From Mycobacteriales bacterium (lineage in GTDB: Bacteria; Actinomycetota; Actinomycetes; BP-191), in the NCBI GenBank assembly GCA_035714365.1, contig DASTMB010000020.1:1-42898 (forward strand): DNA of 42,898 nt. Reading direction: 5' to 3'. Positions within the stretch are counted from its first letter, which is position 1. The number at the start of each line of letters is the position of its first letter. The notes beneath the pieces are model-generated. The model was given only the letters and a program-made list of their open reading frames with translations. It did no database searches and had not been told where the DNA came from. The translations under genes were made by a program, and so were the position numbers. Shown piece after piece: positions 1 through 7,652 of the stretch.

Positions 1-184
1 GTTCCCGCGCCGGGTCGTCTGGTCCGGCGGCGGGACGGTGTTCACCGTCGTCGCGGACGCGCCGGCGGCGGCGCTGGAGGACCTGGTCGCCGCGCTCCCG
101 CACGGCGACCCCGGGCCGGGGCTCGGCACGCGGCTCGGCCACGGGCTGGCGCGGGTCGGCTCGTGGCTCAACCCGTTCGCGTAG
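1..184 (+). CDS. C-terminal fragment, probable sigma-E regulatory protein (RseB/MucB-like)
   Basis: The gene is cut by the window edge; the reading frame starts at base 2 and ends with TAG at 182-184, leaving 60 residues. The visible part has a hydrophobic beta-strand pattern with VFTVVADAP followed by LVAALPHG and ends GSWLNPFA. This resembles the end of RseB/MucB-type periplasmic regulators (compare a TVVGE-type strand in the family). The gene order before htrA and tatB supports a sigma-E regulon role, because in actinobacteria sigE and its anti-sigma factor lie directly upstream of htrA. The family call is an inference from a short fragment and position; an anti-sigma factor tail is the main alternative. 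Confidence 0.45.
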   Translation, partial: FPRRVVWSGGGTVFTVVADAPAAALEDLVAALPHGDPGPGLGTRLGHGLARVGSWLNPFA

Positions 185-198
185 AGGAGCAGGGCGAG

Positions 199-1503
199 AT
201 GACGCAGGGTTTCGGGCGGCCCGACGACACCGGCGAGACGGACCTGCAGTGGCGCCCGGCGCCGGTGGCGTACCCGGACGACCCGTACACGCAGCCGGTC
301 GCGCCGCCCGAGCCGCCGCTGCCGTCCGACCTGGCCGGGTGGCAGCCCACCGAGGAGCTCTGGTCGCCGTACTCCGGCCGCCCGCGCCGCCGCCTCGGCA
401 CCGGCGGCACCATCGCGGCCGCGGCGGTCGTCGCCGCGCTGGTCGGCGGGGCGGTCGGCGCCGGGGGTGCCTGGTACGCCGTCCGCCGCTCCGAGCGCAC
501 GGCCGTCCGCGACGTCAGCGCCAGCCTCGGCGCCGGCGTCGCCACGCCGCGCGACGACGCGGCGCCCGGCTCGGTCGCCGCGATCGCCCGCAACGTCGTC
601 CCCAGCGTCGTGAGCATCGACGTCACCACCGCGTCCGGCGGCGGCACCGGCTCCGGCGTGATCCTGCGCAGGGACGGCTACGTCGTCACCAACAACCACG
701 TCGTCGGCGACGCCGAGAGCATCACGGTCACCCTCGCCGACGGCACCGTCGCGCCCGCGACGCTCGTCGGCACCGACCCCGACACCGACCTCGCCGTCGT
801 CAAGGCGCGGGTGACCGGGCTGCCGGTGGCGACGCTGGGGCGTTCCAACGCCCTCCAGGTCGGCGACCCGGTCGTCGCGATCGGCTCGCCGCTCGGCCTC
901 AAGGGCACCGTGACGAGCGGCATCATCAGCGCGCTGAACCGGTCGCTCGACGTCCCCGCCGACAGCGGCGGCCGCCCCGTCGTGCTGGTCAACGCGATCC
1001 AGACCGACGCCGCGATCAACCCCGGCAACTCCGGCGGCGCGCTGGTCGACCGGGCCGGCCGGGTCATCGGCATCAACTCCGCGATCGCCTCGCTCGGCTC
1101 GGCGCTGGGCGGCCCGTCCGGGTCGATCGGCGTCGGCTTCGCCATCCCGATCGACGAGGCGCGCGCCGTCGCCGAGGAGATCATCCGCACCGGCCGCGCC
1201 ACGCACCCGTACCTCGGCATCAGCGGCAACGACCTCACGCCGCAGACCGCGCAGCGGTTCGGCCTGGCCACGCAGCAGGGCGCGCTCGTCATGCAGGTCA
1301 CGCCCGGCGGGCCGGCCGAGCGCGCCGGCCTGCGCGAGCGGGACATCATCGTCCGGCTCGGCGGGACCACGATCACGAGCATGGGCGACCTCATCGGCGC
1401 GATCCGCGCGCACCGGATCGGCGAGGCGGTGGAGGTGACGTTCGTGCGCAACGGCGAGCAGCGGAGCGTGCGAGCGACCCTCCAGCAGAAGCCGGCCGGG
1501 TAG
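199..1503 (+). CDS. htrA: HtrA/DegP-type membrane-anchored serine protease with PDZ domain
   Basis: Extracytoplasmic quality-control protease that degrades or refolds damaged envelope proteins. The 434-residue protein has a Pro-rich cytoplasmic N-terminus, one transmembrane helix (about residues 70-96), a trypsin-like domain and one PDZ domain (about 330-425). The catalytic triad is visible: His167 in NNHVVG, Asp197 in DTDLAVV and Ser278 in GNSGGAL. I chose ATG 199 because AGGAG lies at 185-189, nine bases upstream; an in-frame GTG at 163 would overlap the preceding gene and has no such site. The upstream gene ends only 14 bp earlier and tatB follows after 62 bp, so the three are probably one envelope-stress transcript. 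The order matches the mycobacterial sigE-rseA-htrA-tatB locus from memory. Confidence 0.95.
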   Translation: MTQGFGRPDDTGETDLQWRPAPVAYPDDPYTQPVAPPEPPLPSDLAGWQPTEELWSPYSGRPRRRLGTGGTIAAAAVVAALVGGAVGAGGAWYAVRRSERTAVRDVSASLGAGVATPRDDAAPGSVAAIARNVVPSVVSIDVTTASGGGTGSGVILRRDGYVVTNNHVVGDAESITVTLADGTVAPATLVGTDPDTDLAVVKARVTGLPVATLGRSNALQVGDPVVAIGSPLGLKGTVTSGIISALNRSLDVPADSGGRPVVLVNAIQTDAAINPGNSGGALVDRAGRVIGINSAIASLGSALGGPSGSIGVGFAIPIDEARAVAEEIIRTGRATHPYLGISGNDLTPQTAQRFGLATQQGALVMQVTPGGPAERAGLRERDIIVRLGGTTITSMGDLIGAIRAHRIGEAVEVTFVRNGEQRSVRATLQQKPAG

Positions 1504-1565
1504 CCTACGTCCGGCAGCTGTGCCGGGAACGAAGTACCGGTGCAGCCGGCGTCGGGAGTGGGTCG

Positions 1566-1865
1566 TTGTTCAACAACCTGGGGTGGCCGGAGATCGCGGT
1601 CCTCGCGGTCCTCGCCATGCTCGTGTTCGGCCCCGAGCGGCTGCCGAAGGTGGCCGCCGACGCGGGGCGGCTGATCCGCGAGCTGCGCCGGATGGCCTCC
1701 GGCGTCACCAACGACATCAAGAGCGAGCTCGGCGTCGACCTGGACGAGATCCGCCGGCTCGACCCGCGGCGGTTCTTCGACGAGATGGACGAGCCGCTGA
1801 CCGTGCCGCATCAGCCGGAGCTGGCGCCCGGCGAGCGGCCGCCGTACGACCCCGACGCGACCTAG
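1566..1865 (+). CDS. tatB: Twin-arginine translocase subunit TatB
   Basis: Subunit of the Tat pathway, which moves folded proteins across the membrane; TatB works with TatC in recognising twin-arginine signals. The 99-residue product has the family layout: a short membrane helix near residues 2-20, the hinge FGPERLP, then an amphipathic helix (AADAGRLIRELRRM) and an acidic, Pro-rich tail. The start is a TTG at 1566 preceded by GGGAG at 1554-1558; no in-frame ATG or GTG fits the family N-terminus (xFNNLGWPEI). It lies 62 bp after htrA and meets mrp tail to tail with an 8 bp gap. tatA and tatC are not in the window, which is normal for actinobacteria. Confidence 0.93.
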   Translation: MFNNLGWPEIAVLAVLAMLVFGPERLPKVAADAGRLIRELRRMASGVTNDIKSELGVDLDEIRRLDPRRFFDEMDEPLTVPHQPELAPGERPPYDPDAT

Positions 1866-1873
1866 CGCGGGAC

Positions 1874-3001
1874 CTACGCCGGGCTGAGACCGAGCGAGCG
1901 ACCGGCCAGCCCGCGCTGGCGGGTGCCGAGCTGCTCGGCGATGCGCCGCAGCTCCTTCGCCGCGGCCGTGTCGGGGTCGGCGAGCACCAGCGGCACGCCG
2001 TTGTCGCCGCCCTCGCGCAGCCGTACGTCGATCGGCACCTGCCCGAGCAACGGCACCGGCGCGCCGACCGTCCGCGTCAGCGCGTCGGCGACGGCCTGGC
2101 CGCCGCCGGAGCCGAACACGTCGACGTGCTCGCCGCAGTGGGGGCAGGCGAGGCCGGCCATGTTCTCGACCACGCCGGCGAGGCGCTGGCGGGTCTGCAC
2201 GGCGATCGAGCCGGCGCGCTCCGCCACCTCCCGGGCGGCGAGCTGCGGCGTCGTGACGACGAGGATCTCCGCGCTCGGGATGAGCTGCGCGACGGAGATG
2301 GCGATGTCGCCGGTGCCCGGCGGCAGGTCGCAGAGCAGGACGTCGAGGTCGCCCCAGAACACGTCCGAGAGGAACTGCTGCAACGCCCGGTGCAGCATCG
2401 GCCCGCGCCAGACGACCGGCTGGTTGCCCTGCACGAACATGCCGATCGAGATGACCTTCACGCCGTGCGCGGTCGGCGGCATGATCATCGACTCGACCTG
2501 CGTCGGCCGCAGGTCGACGGCGCCGAGCATCCGCGGGATCGAGAAGCCGTAGATGTCCGCGTCGACGACACCGACCTTCAAGCCGGAGGCGGCCATGGCG
2601 ACGGCGAGGTTCGCGGTGACGCTGGACTTGCCGACGCCGCCCTTGCCGGACGCGACGGCGTAGACGCGGGTCAGCGACCCGGGCTGCGCGAACGGGATCT
2701 CGCGCGCCGCCTGCCCGCCGCGGAGCTGGGTCTGCAACGCCGCCCGCTGCTCGTCGTTCATCACACCGAGGTCCAGCCGCACGCCGGTCACGCCGTCGAG
2801 CGCGCCCACGGCGTTGGTGACGTCGTTGGTGATCTTGTCCTTCAACGGGCACCCGGCGACGGTGAGCAGCACCCGCACGGACACGACGCCGTCGGGCGCG
2901 ATGTCGACCGACTCGACCATGCCGAGCTCGGTGATCGGGCGGTGGATCTCCGGGTCCTGGACGGTGGCCAGGGCTGCGGTGACCTGCTCGACAGTAGGCA
3001 T
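1874..3001 (-). CDS. mrp: Mrp/NBP35 family ATP-binding iron-sulfur carrier protein
   Basis: P-loop NTPase of the Mrp/ApbC family, thought to bind and deliver Fe-S clusters to target apoproteins in the cytoplasm. The 375 residues comprise an N-terminal DUF59/MIP18 domain (about 1-85) and a MinD-like ATPase domain. The deviant Walker A SGKGGVGKSS is at about 118-127, the DLPPGTGD segment at about 225-232, and the CPHC cluster-binding pair is C286/C289. ATG at 3001 is the clear start. It converges on tatB and is followed upstream by yceI on the same strand after 142 bp. Neighbouring htrA/tatB and mrp are also close together in mycobacteria. Function follows the family; the target proteins are unknown. 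Confidence 0.95.
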   Translation of the reverse strand: MPTVEQVTAALATVQDPEIHRPITELGMVESVDIAPDGVVSVRVLLTVAGCPLKDKITNDVTNAVGALDGVTGVRLDLGVMNDEQRAALQTQLRGGQAAREIPFAQPGSLTRVYAVASGKGGVGKSSVTANLAVAMAASGLKVGVVDADIYGFSIPRMLGAVDLRPTQVESMIMPPTAHGVKVISIGMFVQGNQPVVWRGPMLHRALQQFLSDVFWGDLDVLLCDLPPGTGDIAISVAQLIPSAEILVVTTPQLAAREVAERAGSIAVQTRQRLAGVVENMAGLACPHCGEHVDVFGSGGGQAVADALTRTVGAPVPLLGQVPIDVRLREGGDNGVPLVLADPDTAAAKELRRIAEQLGTRQRGLAGRSLGLSPA

Positions 3002-3092
3002 GCTGGGGCGTCCTCGGTGGTCGGGAGTGCGGCGCGCGGCGCGCTGCCGCCACCCCTCCAGTGTACGGCGCGTTGCGGGGGCCGGACGCCGC

Positions 3093-3124
3093 GGAGCCCG
3101 CCCCGCGGGTGCGGGACGGGCTCC
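3093..3124 (-). terminator. GC-rich hairpin downstream of the YceI gene
   Basis: Arms 3093-3105 and 3112-3124 are complementary over 13 bp with one mismatch that becomes a G-U pair on the minus-strand transcript; the loop is 6 nt. It begins about 20 bp past the YceI stop codon. There is no clear T-run, as is usual for actinobacterial terminators. Confidence 0.55.
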
Positions 3125-3143
3125 AGTCGCGTGCGGGGGCGCG

Positions 3144-3713
3144 TTACCCGGCGCGCTTGACGGCGGCGATGTCGAGGTTGAGCTTCACCTTGTCGCTGAC
3201 GAGGATGCCGCCGGCCTCCAGGGCGACGTTCCAGGTCAGGCCCCAGTCCTTGCGGTTGACGGTGGCGTGGCCCTCGAAGCCGACGCGCTGGCCGCCCCAC
3301 GGGTCCTGCGCCGAGCCGGTGAAGGTCAGCACCAGCTCGACCTCGCGGGTGACGCCCTTGATGGTGAGGTCGCCCCAGAGGCGGTACTCGTCGTCGTCCT
3401 TGCCGCGCGCCGCGCGGGTGCTCTTGAACGTGATCCGCGGGTACTTCTCGACGTCGAAGAAGTCCGCGCCGCGAAGGTGCTCGTCGCGCTGGTCGCTGCG
3501 GCTGTCGAGGCTGCCGACGTTGATGGTGACCTCGGCGCGGGAGGCCTCCGGGTCGGCGCCGTCGAGGTGCAGGACGCCGGAGAAGTCGCTGAAGCGGCCG
3601 CGGACGGTGGTCACCATCGCGTGCTTCGCCGCGAACTCGAGGCTCGAGTGGCTGGCGTCGATGTCGTAGGTCCCCGTGAGCTGCTCGAGGCCGGTCGCGG
3701 TGCTGGTGGTCAT
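3144..3713 (-). CDS. YceI-like lipid-binding domain protein
   Basis: Small beta-barrel protein of the YceI family, known to bind polyisoprenoids or fatty acids in a lipocalin-like cavity. The 189-residue sequence shows the family signatures: GTYDIDASHSSLEF near the N-terminus, VTTVRGRFSDFSG, SRSDQRDEHLRGADFFD in the middle and the DLTIKGVTREV strand. There is no signal peptide, so this is the cytoplasmic subtype common in actinobacteria. ATG at 3713 is the start. It is divergent from a MarR regulator (3807) with three dyad repeats in the 93 bp between them, so it is very likely the regulator's target. The ligand and physiological role are not deducible. Confidence 0.93.
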   Translation of the reverse strand: MTTSTATGLEQLTGTYDIDASHSSLEFAAKHAMVTTVRGRFSDFSGVLHLDGADPEASRAEVTINVGSLDSRSDQRDEHLRGADFFDVEKYPRITFKSTRAARGKDDDEYRLWGDLTIKGVTREVELVLTFTGSAQDPWGGQRVGFEGHATVNRKDWGLTWNVALEAGGILVSDKVKLNLDIAAVKRAG

Positions 3714-3739
3714 GGGGTGTCTCCTCGGTGGGCGGTTGC

Positions 3740-3793
3740 TTGCGTGTGCAACTGTTGTGAACGCAACCTACTCGACGTTTATTGCATACGCAA
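3740..3793. promoter_or_regulatory. Three dyad operators TTGY-N4-GCAA between yceI and marR
   Basis: Three 12-bp dyads share one pattern: TTGCgtgtGCAA (3740-3751), TTGTgaacGCAA (3755-3766) and TTGCatacGCAA (3782-3793). The third ends one base before the TACTCT -10 box of the MarR gene. Size, symmetry and position fit MarR operators giving autoregulation and control of the divergent YceI gene. Binding itself is an inference. Confidence 0.7.
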
Positions 3794-3794
3794 C

Positions 3795-3800
3795 TACTCT
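3795..3800 (+). promoter_or_regulatory. -10 box TACTCT of a probably leaderless MarR gene
   Basis: TACTCT lies exactly 6 bp before the ATG at 3807, so transcription would begin at or next to the start codon. No Shine-Dalgarno sequence is present. The adjacent operator (3782-3793) would block this promoter when occupied. Confidence 0.55.
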
Positions 3801-3806
3801 GCTCGT

Positions 3807-4283
3807 ATGCCTACCCGCGACCGCGGTCTCACACACGTCGAGCTCGACGCGTGGCGCGCGTTCCTGCGGGCGCACGCCCGCGTCACCCGCGTCCTCGACG
3901 CGGAGCTGGCCGCCGAGTGCGACCTGCCGCTCGGCTCGTACGAGGTGCTCCTGCACCTCAACGAGGCCCCCGGCGGGCGGCTGCGGATGACCGACCTCGC
4001 CGACCGGGTCCTGCTCTCCCGCAGCGGCCTCACCCGCCTCGTGGACCGGCTCGAACGCGACGGGCTGCTGCGCCGCGAGTCCTGCCCCAGCGACCTGCGC
4101 GGCACCAACGCCGTCCTCACCGACGCCGGCCTCGACCGCCTCCGCGCCGCCGCTCCCGTCCACCTGCGGGGCGTGCGCGAGCACATGCTGGACGCGTTGA
4201 CGGAGGACGAGCTGCGCGTGCTGGCCGAGGCGCTCGGCCGCGTCGCCGGGCCGCCGCCCGGCCCGGGCAGCGCCTGCGGCTAG
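3807..4283 (+). CDS. MarR family transcriptional regulator
   Basis: Winged helix-turn-helix repressor of 158 residues. The core shows the MarR fold: SYEVLLHL, then LRMTDLADRVLLSRSGLTRLVDRL as helix-turn-helix, and the wing residues LLRRESCPSDLRGTNAVLT containing the family's D-x-R signature. These factors usually bind small phenolic or lipophilic ligands as dimers. It is divergent from yceI, with three matching dyads in the shared promoter region. Its stop at 4281-4283 is only 3 bp from the stop of the convergent secretion ATPase gene, so no terminator fits between them. The start is ATG 3807, six bases after a TACTCT box. The inducing ligand is unknown. Confidence 0.93.
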   Translation: MPTRDRGLTHVELDAWRAFLRAHARVTRVLDAELAAECDLPLGSYEVLLHLNEAPGGRLRMTDLADRVLLSRSGLTRLVDRLERDGLLRRESCPSDLRGTNAVLTDAGLDRLRAAAPVHLRGVREHMLDALTEDELRVLAEALGRVAGPPPGPGSACG

Positions 4284-4286
4284 GCC

Positions 4287-6617
4287 TTAGACCTCGGGGG
4301 TGAGCGCGGCGCGTTCGAGCAGGAGGCAGACGTTCGACTCCAGCGCCGCCGGCTCGATCGGCTTCGTCAGGAACAGGTCGGCGCCCGCGTGGTACGCCTC
4401 CGTCCGCAGCAGCGCGTCGTCGCTGCCGGTCAGCAGCAGCAACGGCAGCAGCGCGGTCCGCGTGTCCGCCCGCAGCAGGCGGGTCACCTCGATGCCGGAG
4501 AGGTCCGGCAGGATCAGGTCGAGGATCATCGCGTCCAGGTCCTCGGTCGCCGCGACCCGCAGCGCCTCCTCCGCCGAGTGCGCCGCCAGCACGTCGCACA
4601 CGTCGGCGAGCGCGGCCGCGATGTACTCGCACACCGACGAGTCGTCGTCCACGACGAGCACCCGCGCCCGCCGCGCCTCGCCCGCCGGCGGCTCGGCGAC
4701 CGGCACGCCGGGCGTCGACTCGCGGCCGTGGCGGCACCACGGGCAGACCCGCCACTCCGGGTCCAGCCGGCGCGCGCAGCCGGGGCACGACTGGCGTTCG
4801 ACCGACGCCGCGCACCACGGGCAGAACGCCATGTCGTCCTCGATCGAACGGTGGCAGGAGTGGCACCGCGGCCCGCTCGCGGAGTCGACCTGCGTCACGC
4901 GCAGGACCTCCTCCAGCGTCGTCTCGCCGCGCAGCGCCCGCGCCACGCCGTCCGTCCGCAACGACCCCACGCCCGACGCGCGCGCCGCCGCGCGGATCGC
5001 GGACTCCGTCGGCCGCGCCGTCAGCACCGCGCGCATCCCCGCGTCGACCGGCAGCACCTCGAAGATCGCCGTCCGGCCGTGGTAGCCGGTCTGCCCGCAC
5101 TGGTCGCAGCCGCGGCCGCGGACCACGTGCGCGTTGCGCACGTCCTCGTCGGACAGGCCGAGGAGCTGCAACGTCCGGGGGCTCGGCTGGTACGGCGCCG
5201 CGCAGTGCTGGCACGGCACGCGCACCAGGCGTTGCGCCACGACCAGCGTCAGCGACGACGCGATGAGGAACGGCTCCACGCCCATGTCGACCAGGCGGGT
5301 CACGGCCGCGGAGGCGTCGTTGGTGTGCAGGGTCGAGAACACCATGTGACCCGTCAGCGACGCGCGCAGCGCCAGCTCCGCGGTCTCCGTGTCGCGGATC
5401 TCGCCGACGAGCACCACGTCCGGGTCCTGCCGCAGCACGCTGCGCAGGCCGGCCGCGAACGTCAGCCCCGCGCGGTCGTTCGTCTGCACCTGCGTGATGC
5501 CGCGGAGCTGGACCTCGACCGGGTCCTCCAGCGTCACGATGTTGCGGTCCGGCGTACGCATCTGGCTCACGGCGCTGTAGAGCGTCGACGTCTTGCCGGA
5601 GCCGGTCGGGCCGGTGATGAGCACCAGCCCCTGCGGCGCCACCAGCGTCTCCAGGATCGCGTCGAGCTGGCGCTCGGTGAACCCCACCCGCGACAGCGGC
5701 AGCACGCCCTCGCCGCGGGCCAGCAGCCGGATGACGACCTTCTCGCCGTGCATCGCGGGCAGCGTCGACACGCGCGCGTCGATCTGCTCGCCGTCCACGT
5801 TGAGGCGGGTCCGGCCGTCCTGGGGACGGCGGCGTTCGGCGATGTCCAGGCCGGACATGATCTTGACGCGGCTCGTCATCGACGCCGCCGCGCTGCGCGG
5901 CACCGTCATGACGTCGCGCAGCAGGCCGTCGACGCGGTAGCGGACCCGCAGCCCGTCCAGCTCCGGCTGGAGGTGGATGTCGCTCGCGCGGGCGCGCACC
6001 GCGTCGCTGAGGATGACGTTGACCATCCGGACGACCGGCGTGTCGTCGATCTCCGACCGGTCCTCCGCCGCCTCGTCGGCGTCGGTCATCTCGTCGAACA
6101 TGTCCGCGACGTCGGACGCGTCCTCCTCGAGGCTCCACGCCCGCTTGAGGTAGTCGCGGATGCCGGCGTCCGTCGCGACGACGACGACGATCTGCTTCGC
6201 CTTCGTGTAGAGCCGCACGTCGTCCAGCGCGACGACGTCCGTCGGGTCCGCCATCGCCAGCGTCAGGCGCCCGTCGCTCCAGTCCAGGCCGAGCACGCCG
6301 TACCGCTCCGCGACCGCGCGCGGCACCAGCCGCGCCGCCGTCGGCGACACCGGCACCCGCGCCACGTCGACCATCTCCAGGCCCAGCGCGCGCGCCAGGC
6401 CCTGCGCGATGTCCTGCTCGGTCGCCAGGCCGCGCGACACCACGATCGCGCCGAGCCGCTGCCGCGTCTCCCGCGGCTGAGAAGCCTGCTCACCGAGGCA
6501 GTCGTTGAGGGCGTTCTCGTCGATCACACCGCCCGCGACCAGCACCTCGCCGAGGCGCCGCCGCGTCGCGCGGGGCGCCGGTTCGGCCGCGTGCCGCGGC
6601 GTCGCCTCGATCGTCAC
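4287..6617 (-). CDS. GspE/PilB-type secretion ATPase fused to zinc ribbons and a C-terminal receiver domain
   Basis: The 776-residue protein starts with a MshEN/GspE N-terminal domain, continues with a hexameric secretion ATPase (Walker A GPTGSGKT at 336-343, and the usual GspE zinc pairs CQHC and CDQC), then adds about 50 residues with four CxxC pairs (CHSC, CPWC, CPGC, CPWC; two probable zinc ribbons) and ends in a response-regulator receiver domain. The receiver keeps its acidic cluster D657-D659, phosphoacceptor Asp700, Thr730 and Lys752, so it looks functional. Such ATPases drive type IV pilus or type II secretion assembly. No pilin, platform or prepilin-peptidase gene is present here, so it is an orphan. 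GTG at 6617 is the start. The coupling of phosphorylation to ATPase activity is inferred. Confidence 0.93.
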   Translation of the reverse strand: MTIEATPRHAAEPAPRATRRRLGEVLVAGGVIDENALNDCLGEQASQPRETRQRLGAIVVSRGLATEQDIAQGLARALGLEMVDVARVPVSPTAARLVPRAVAERYGVLGLDWSDGRLTLAMADPTDVVALDDVRLYTKAKQIVVVVATDAGIRDYLKRAWSLEEDASDVADMFDEMTDADEAAEDRSEIDDTPVVRMVNVILSDAVRARASDIHLQPELDGLRVRYRVDGLLRDVMTVPRSAAASMTSRVKIMSGLDIAERRRPQDGRTRLNVDGEQIDARVSTLPAMHGEKVVIRLLARGEGVLPLSRVGFTERQLDAILETLVAPQGLVLITGPTGSGKTSTLYSAVSQMRTPDRNIVTLEDPVEVQLRGITQVQTNDRAGLTFAAGLRSVLRQDPDVVLVGEIRDTETAELALRASLTGHMVFSTLHTNDASAAVTRLVDMGVEPFLIASSLTLVVAQRLVRVPCQHCAAPYQPSPRTLQLLGLSDEDVRNAHVVRGRGCDQCGQTGYHGRTAIFEVLPVDAGMRAVLTARPTESAIRAAARASGVGSLRTDGVARALRGETTLEEVLRVTQVDSASGPRCHSCHRSIEDDMAFCPWCAASVERQSCPGCARRLDPEWRVCPWCRHGRESTPGVPVAEPPAGEARRARVLVVDDDSSVCEYIAAALADVCDVLAAHSAEEALRVAATEDLDAMILDLILPDLSGIEVTRLLRADTRTALLPLLLLTGSDDALLRTEAYHAGADLFLTKPIEPAALESNVCLLLERAALTPEV

Positions 6618-6696
6618 CTGTGCTGCATCGTCGCGTTCCGGGCGATGCTTGACGTACTCGATGACCCCTTGCGGATGATCCGTTCGGACTAGTGCG

Positions 6697-6972
6697 TCAC
6701 CCCTCGCGCCGGAGCGGCTGACGCCGCCGCGCGACCAGCACCGCCCCGCTCGCCAGCGCGGCTCCGACGAGCGCGCACGCCAGCAGCCAGCCGAAGGTCG
6801 GCCGCGGTGCCGCGCAGGACGCGCGGACGACGTCCTCGCACGTCCGCGCGGACGCGAGGCGGTCGAACGCGAACGGCGTCAGCAACAGTCCGAGAAGCGC
6901 CCCCGCGAGCCCCGCGGCGGCCACGTGACCGCCGCGGGAACGCCGCGCGGGAACGCCGGCGCCGCGCACCAT
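6697..6972 (-). CDS. Small two-helix membrane protein, third gene of the matrixin operon
   Basis: This 91-residue product has two hydrophobic stretches (about residues 17-37 and 58-80) separated by a short loop with two Cys (RTCEDVVRASCAA) that probably faces outside, and ends in a basic RRRQPLRREG tail. I recognise no family. Its ATG (6970-6972) shares one base with the TGA of the metalloprotease gene (TGATG), which argues that it is translated by coupling and belongs with the protease. A role in anchoring or protecting against the protease is only a guess. Confidence 0.65.
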   Translation of the reverse strand: MVRGAGVPARRSRGGHVAAAGLAGALLGLLLTPFAFDRLASARTCEDVVRASCAAPRPTFGWLLACALVGAALASGAVLVARRRQPLRREG

Positions 6973-7652
6973 CAGTAGGAGTGCCGGAGCGAGTCGGCGT
7001 CACTGGGTGCGAGCGTGCGCTGCCGCTCCGACCCCGCCGTGTAGTACGGGCACATCGTCGCCTGGTTCTCGTTGTCGGCACAGATGCTCGAGCCCGCGTC
7101 GTAGTGGTCGAGCGCACCAACGTGTCCCGACTCGTGGGTCGCGATCGACCACAGATCCATGTTCGCGCCGAAGCCCAGCACGCCGTCGAAGCAGTCACCG
7201 GTGCCGGTGCACCACTCCTCCGACGAGTCGAACTGGATCCACGCCGTCCACCGCGACGTCACGCCGCTCGCGCTCCGCGAGCAGTACGCGGACTGGCCCA
7301 GGACGCCGCCCCCGCCGTCGATGTTCGTCCAGTGCAGGAACACGCTGTTGCCGCGGGGGCCGCAGCTCGTGAACGGGTCGTAGTTGCCGTAGTCGGAGCC
7401 GGTGAACTGGTACTGGAGCGGCTCGCCGACGGCGTTCCACTGGCGGAACCCGTCGAGGATCCGCGACCGCGTCTCACCCCCCGGCACGCCGGCGGTGAAC
7501 CACACGTACGGCCTCGTCGTGGTGCCGAGCGTCGTGTTGTTCTTCCACGTCGGCCCGAACAGCGGCGCGATGTCGGCGAACGCCGGTGACGCGCCGACGA
7601 GCGTGAGGACGCCCGCCAGCCCGACGATGGTGAGGAGCCGGCGACCTCTCAT
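6972..7652 (-). CDS. Secreted matrixin-like zinc metalloprotease
   Basis: The 226-residue protein has a signal peptide (RR, hydrophobic core, cleavage near SPAFA-D at about residue 26) and a C-terminal metzincin motif HESGHVGALDH (His173, Glu174, His177, His183) followed by ATMCPYY as a candidate Met-turn. This matches matrixin-type proteases, but the glycine normally at the eighth motif position is Ala180. Several Cys residues suggest disulfides in the exported form. ATG at 7652 overlaps the stop of the upstream gene (ATGA), and its own stop overlaps the downstream gene, so three genes are translationally coupled. Substrate unknown; the fold call is confident, activity less so because of the motif change. 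Confidence 0.88.
   Translation of the reverse strand: MRGRRLLTIVGLAGVLTLVGASPAFADIAPLFGPTWKNNTTLGTTTRPYVWFTAGVPGGETRSRILDGFRQWNAVGEPLQYQFTGSDYGNYDPFTSCGPRGNSVFLHWTNIDGGGGVLGQSAYCSRSASGVTSRWTAWIQFDSSEEWCTGTGDCFDGVLGFGANMDLWSIATHESGHVGALDHYDAGSSICADNENQATMCPYYTAGSERQRTLAPSDADSLRHSY

Noticed and set aside
249-1565. Upstream extension of the tatB reading frame through htrA
   Set aside because: Codons before TTG 1566 are an htrA shadow; the TatB family N-terminus and ribosome site place the start at 1566.
678-3053. A 791-codon open frame on the minus strand
   Set aside because: It runs antisense to htrA and tatB and overlaps mrp in another frame; low-complexity Arg/Ala composition, no family match.
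2814-3806. Extended N-terminus of the MarR reading frame
   Set aside because: The extension is antisense to yceI and passes through the promoter operators; MarR homologues begin near ATG 3807.
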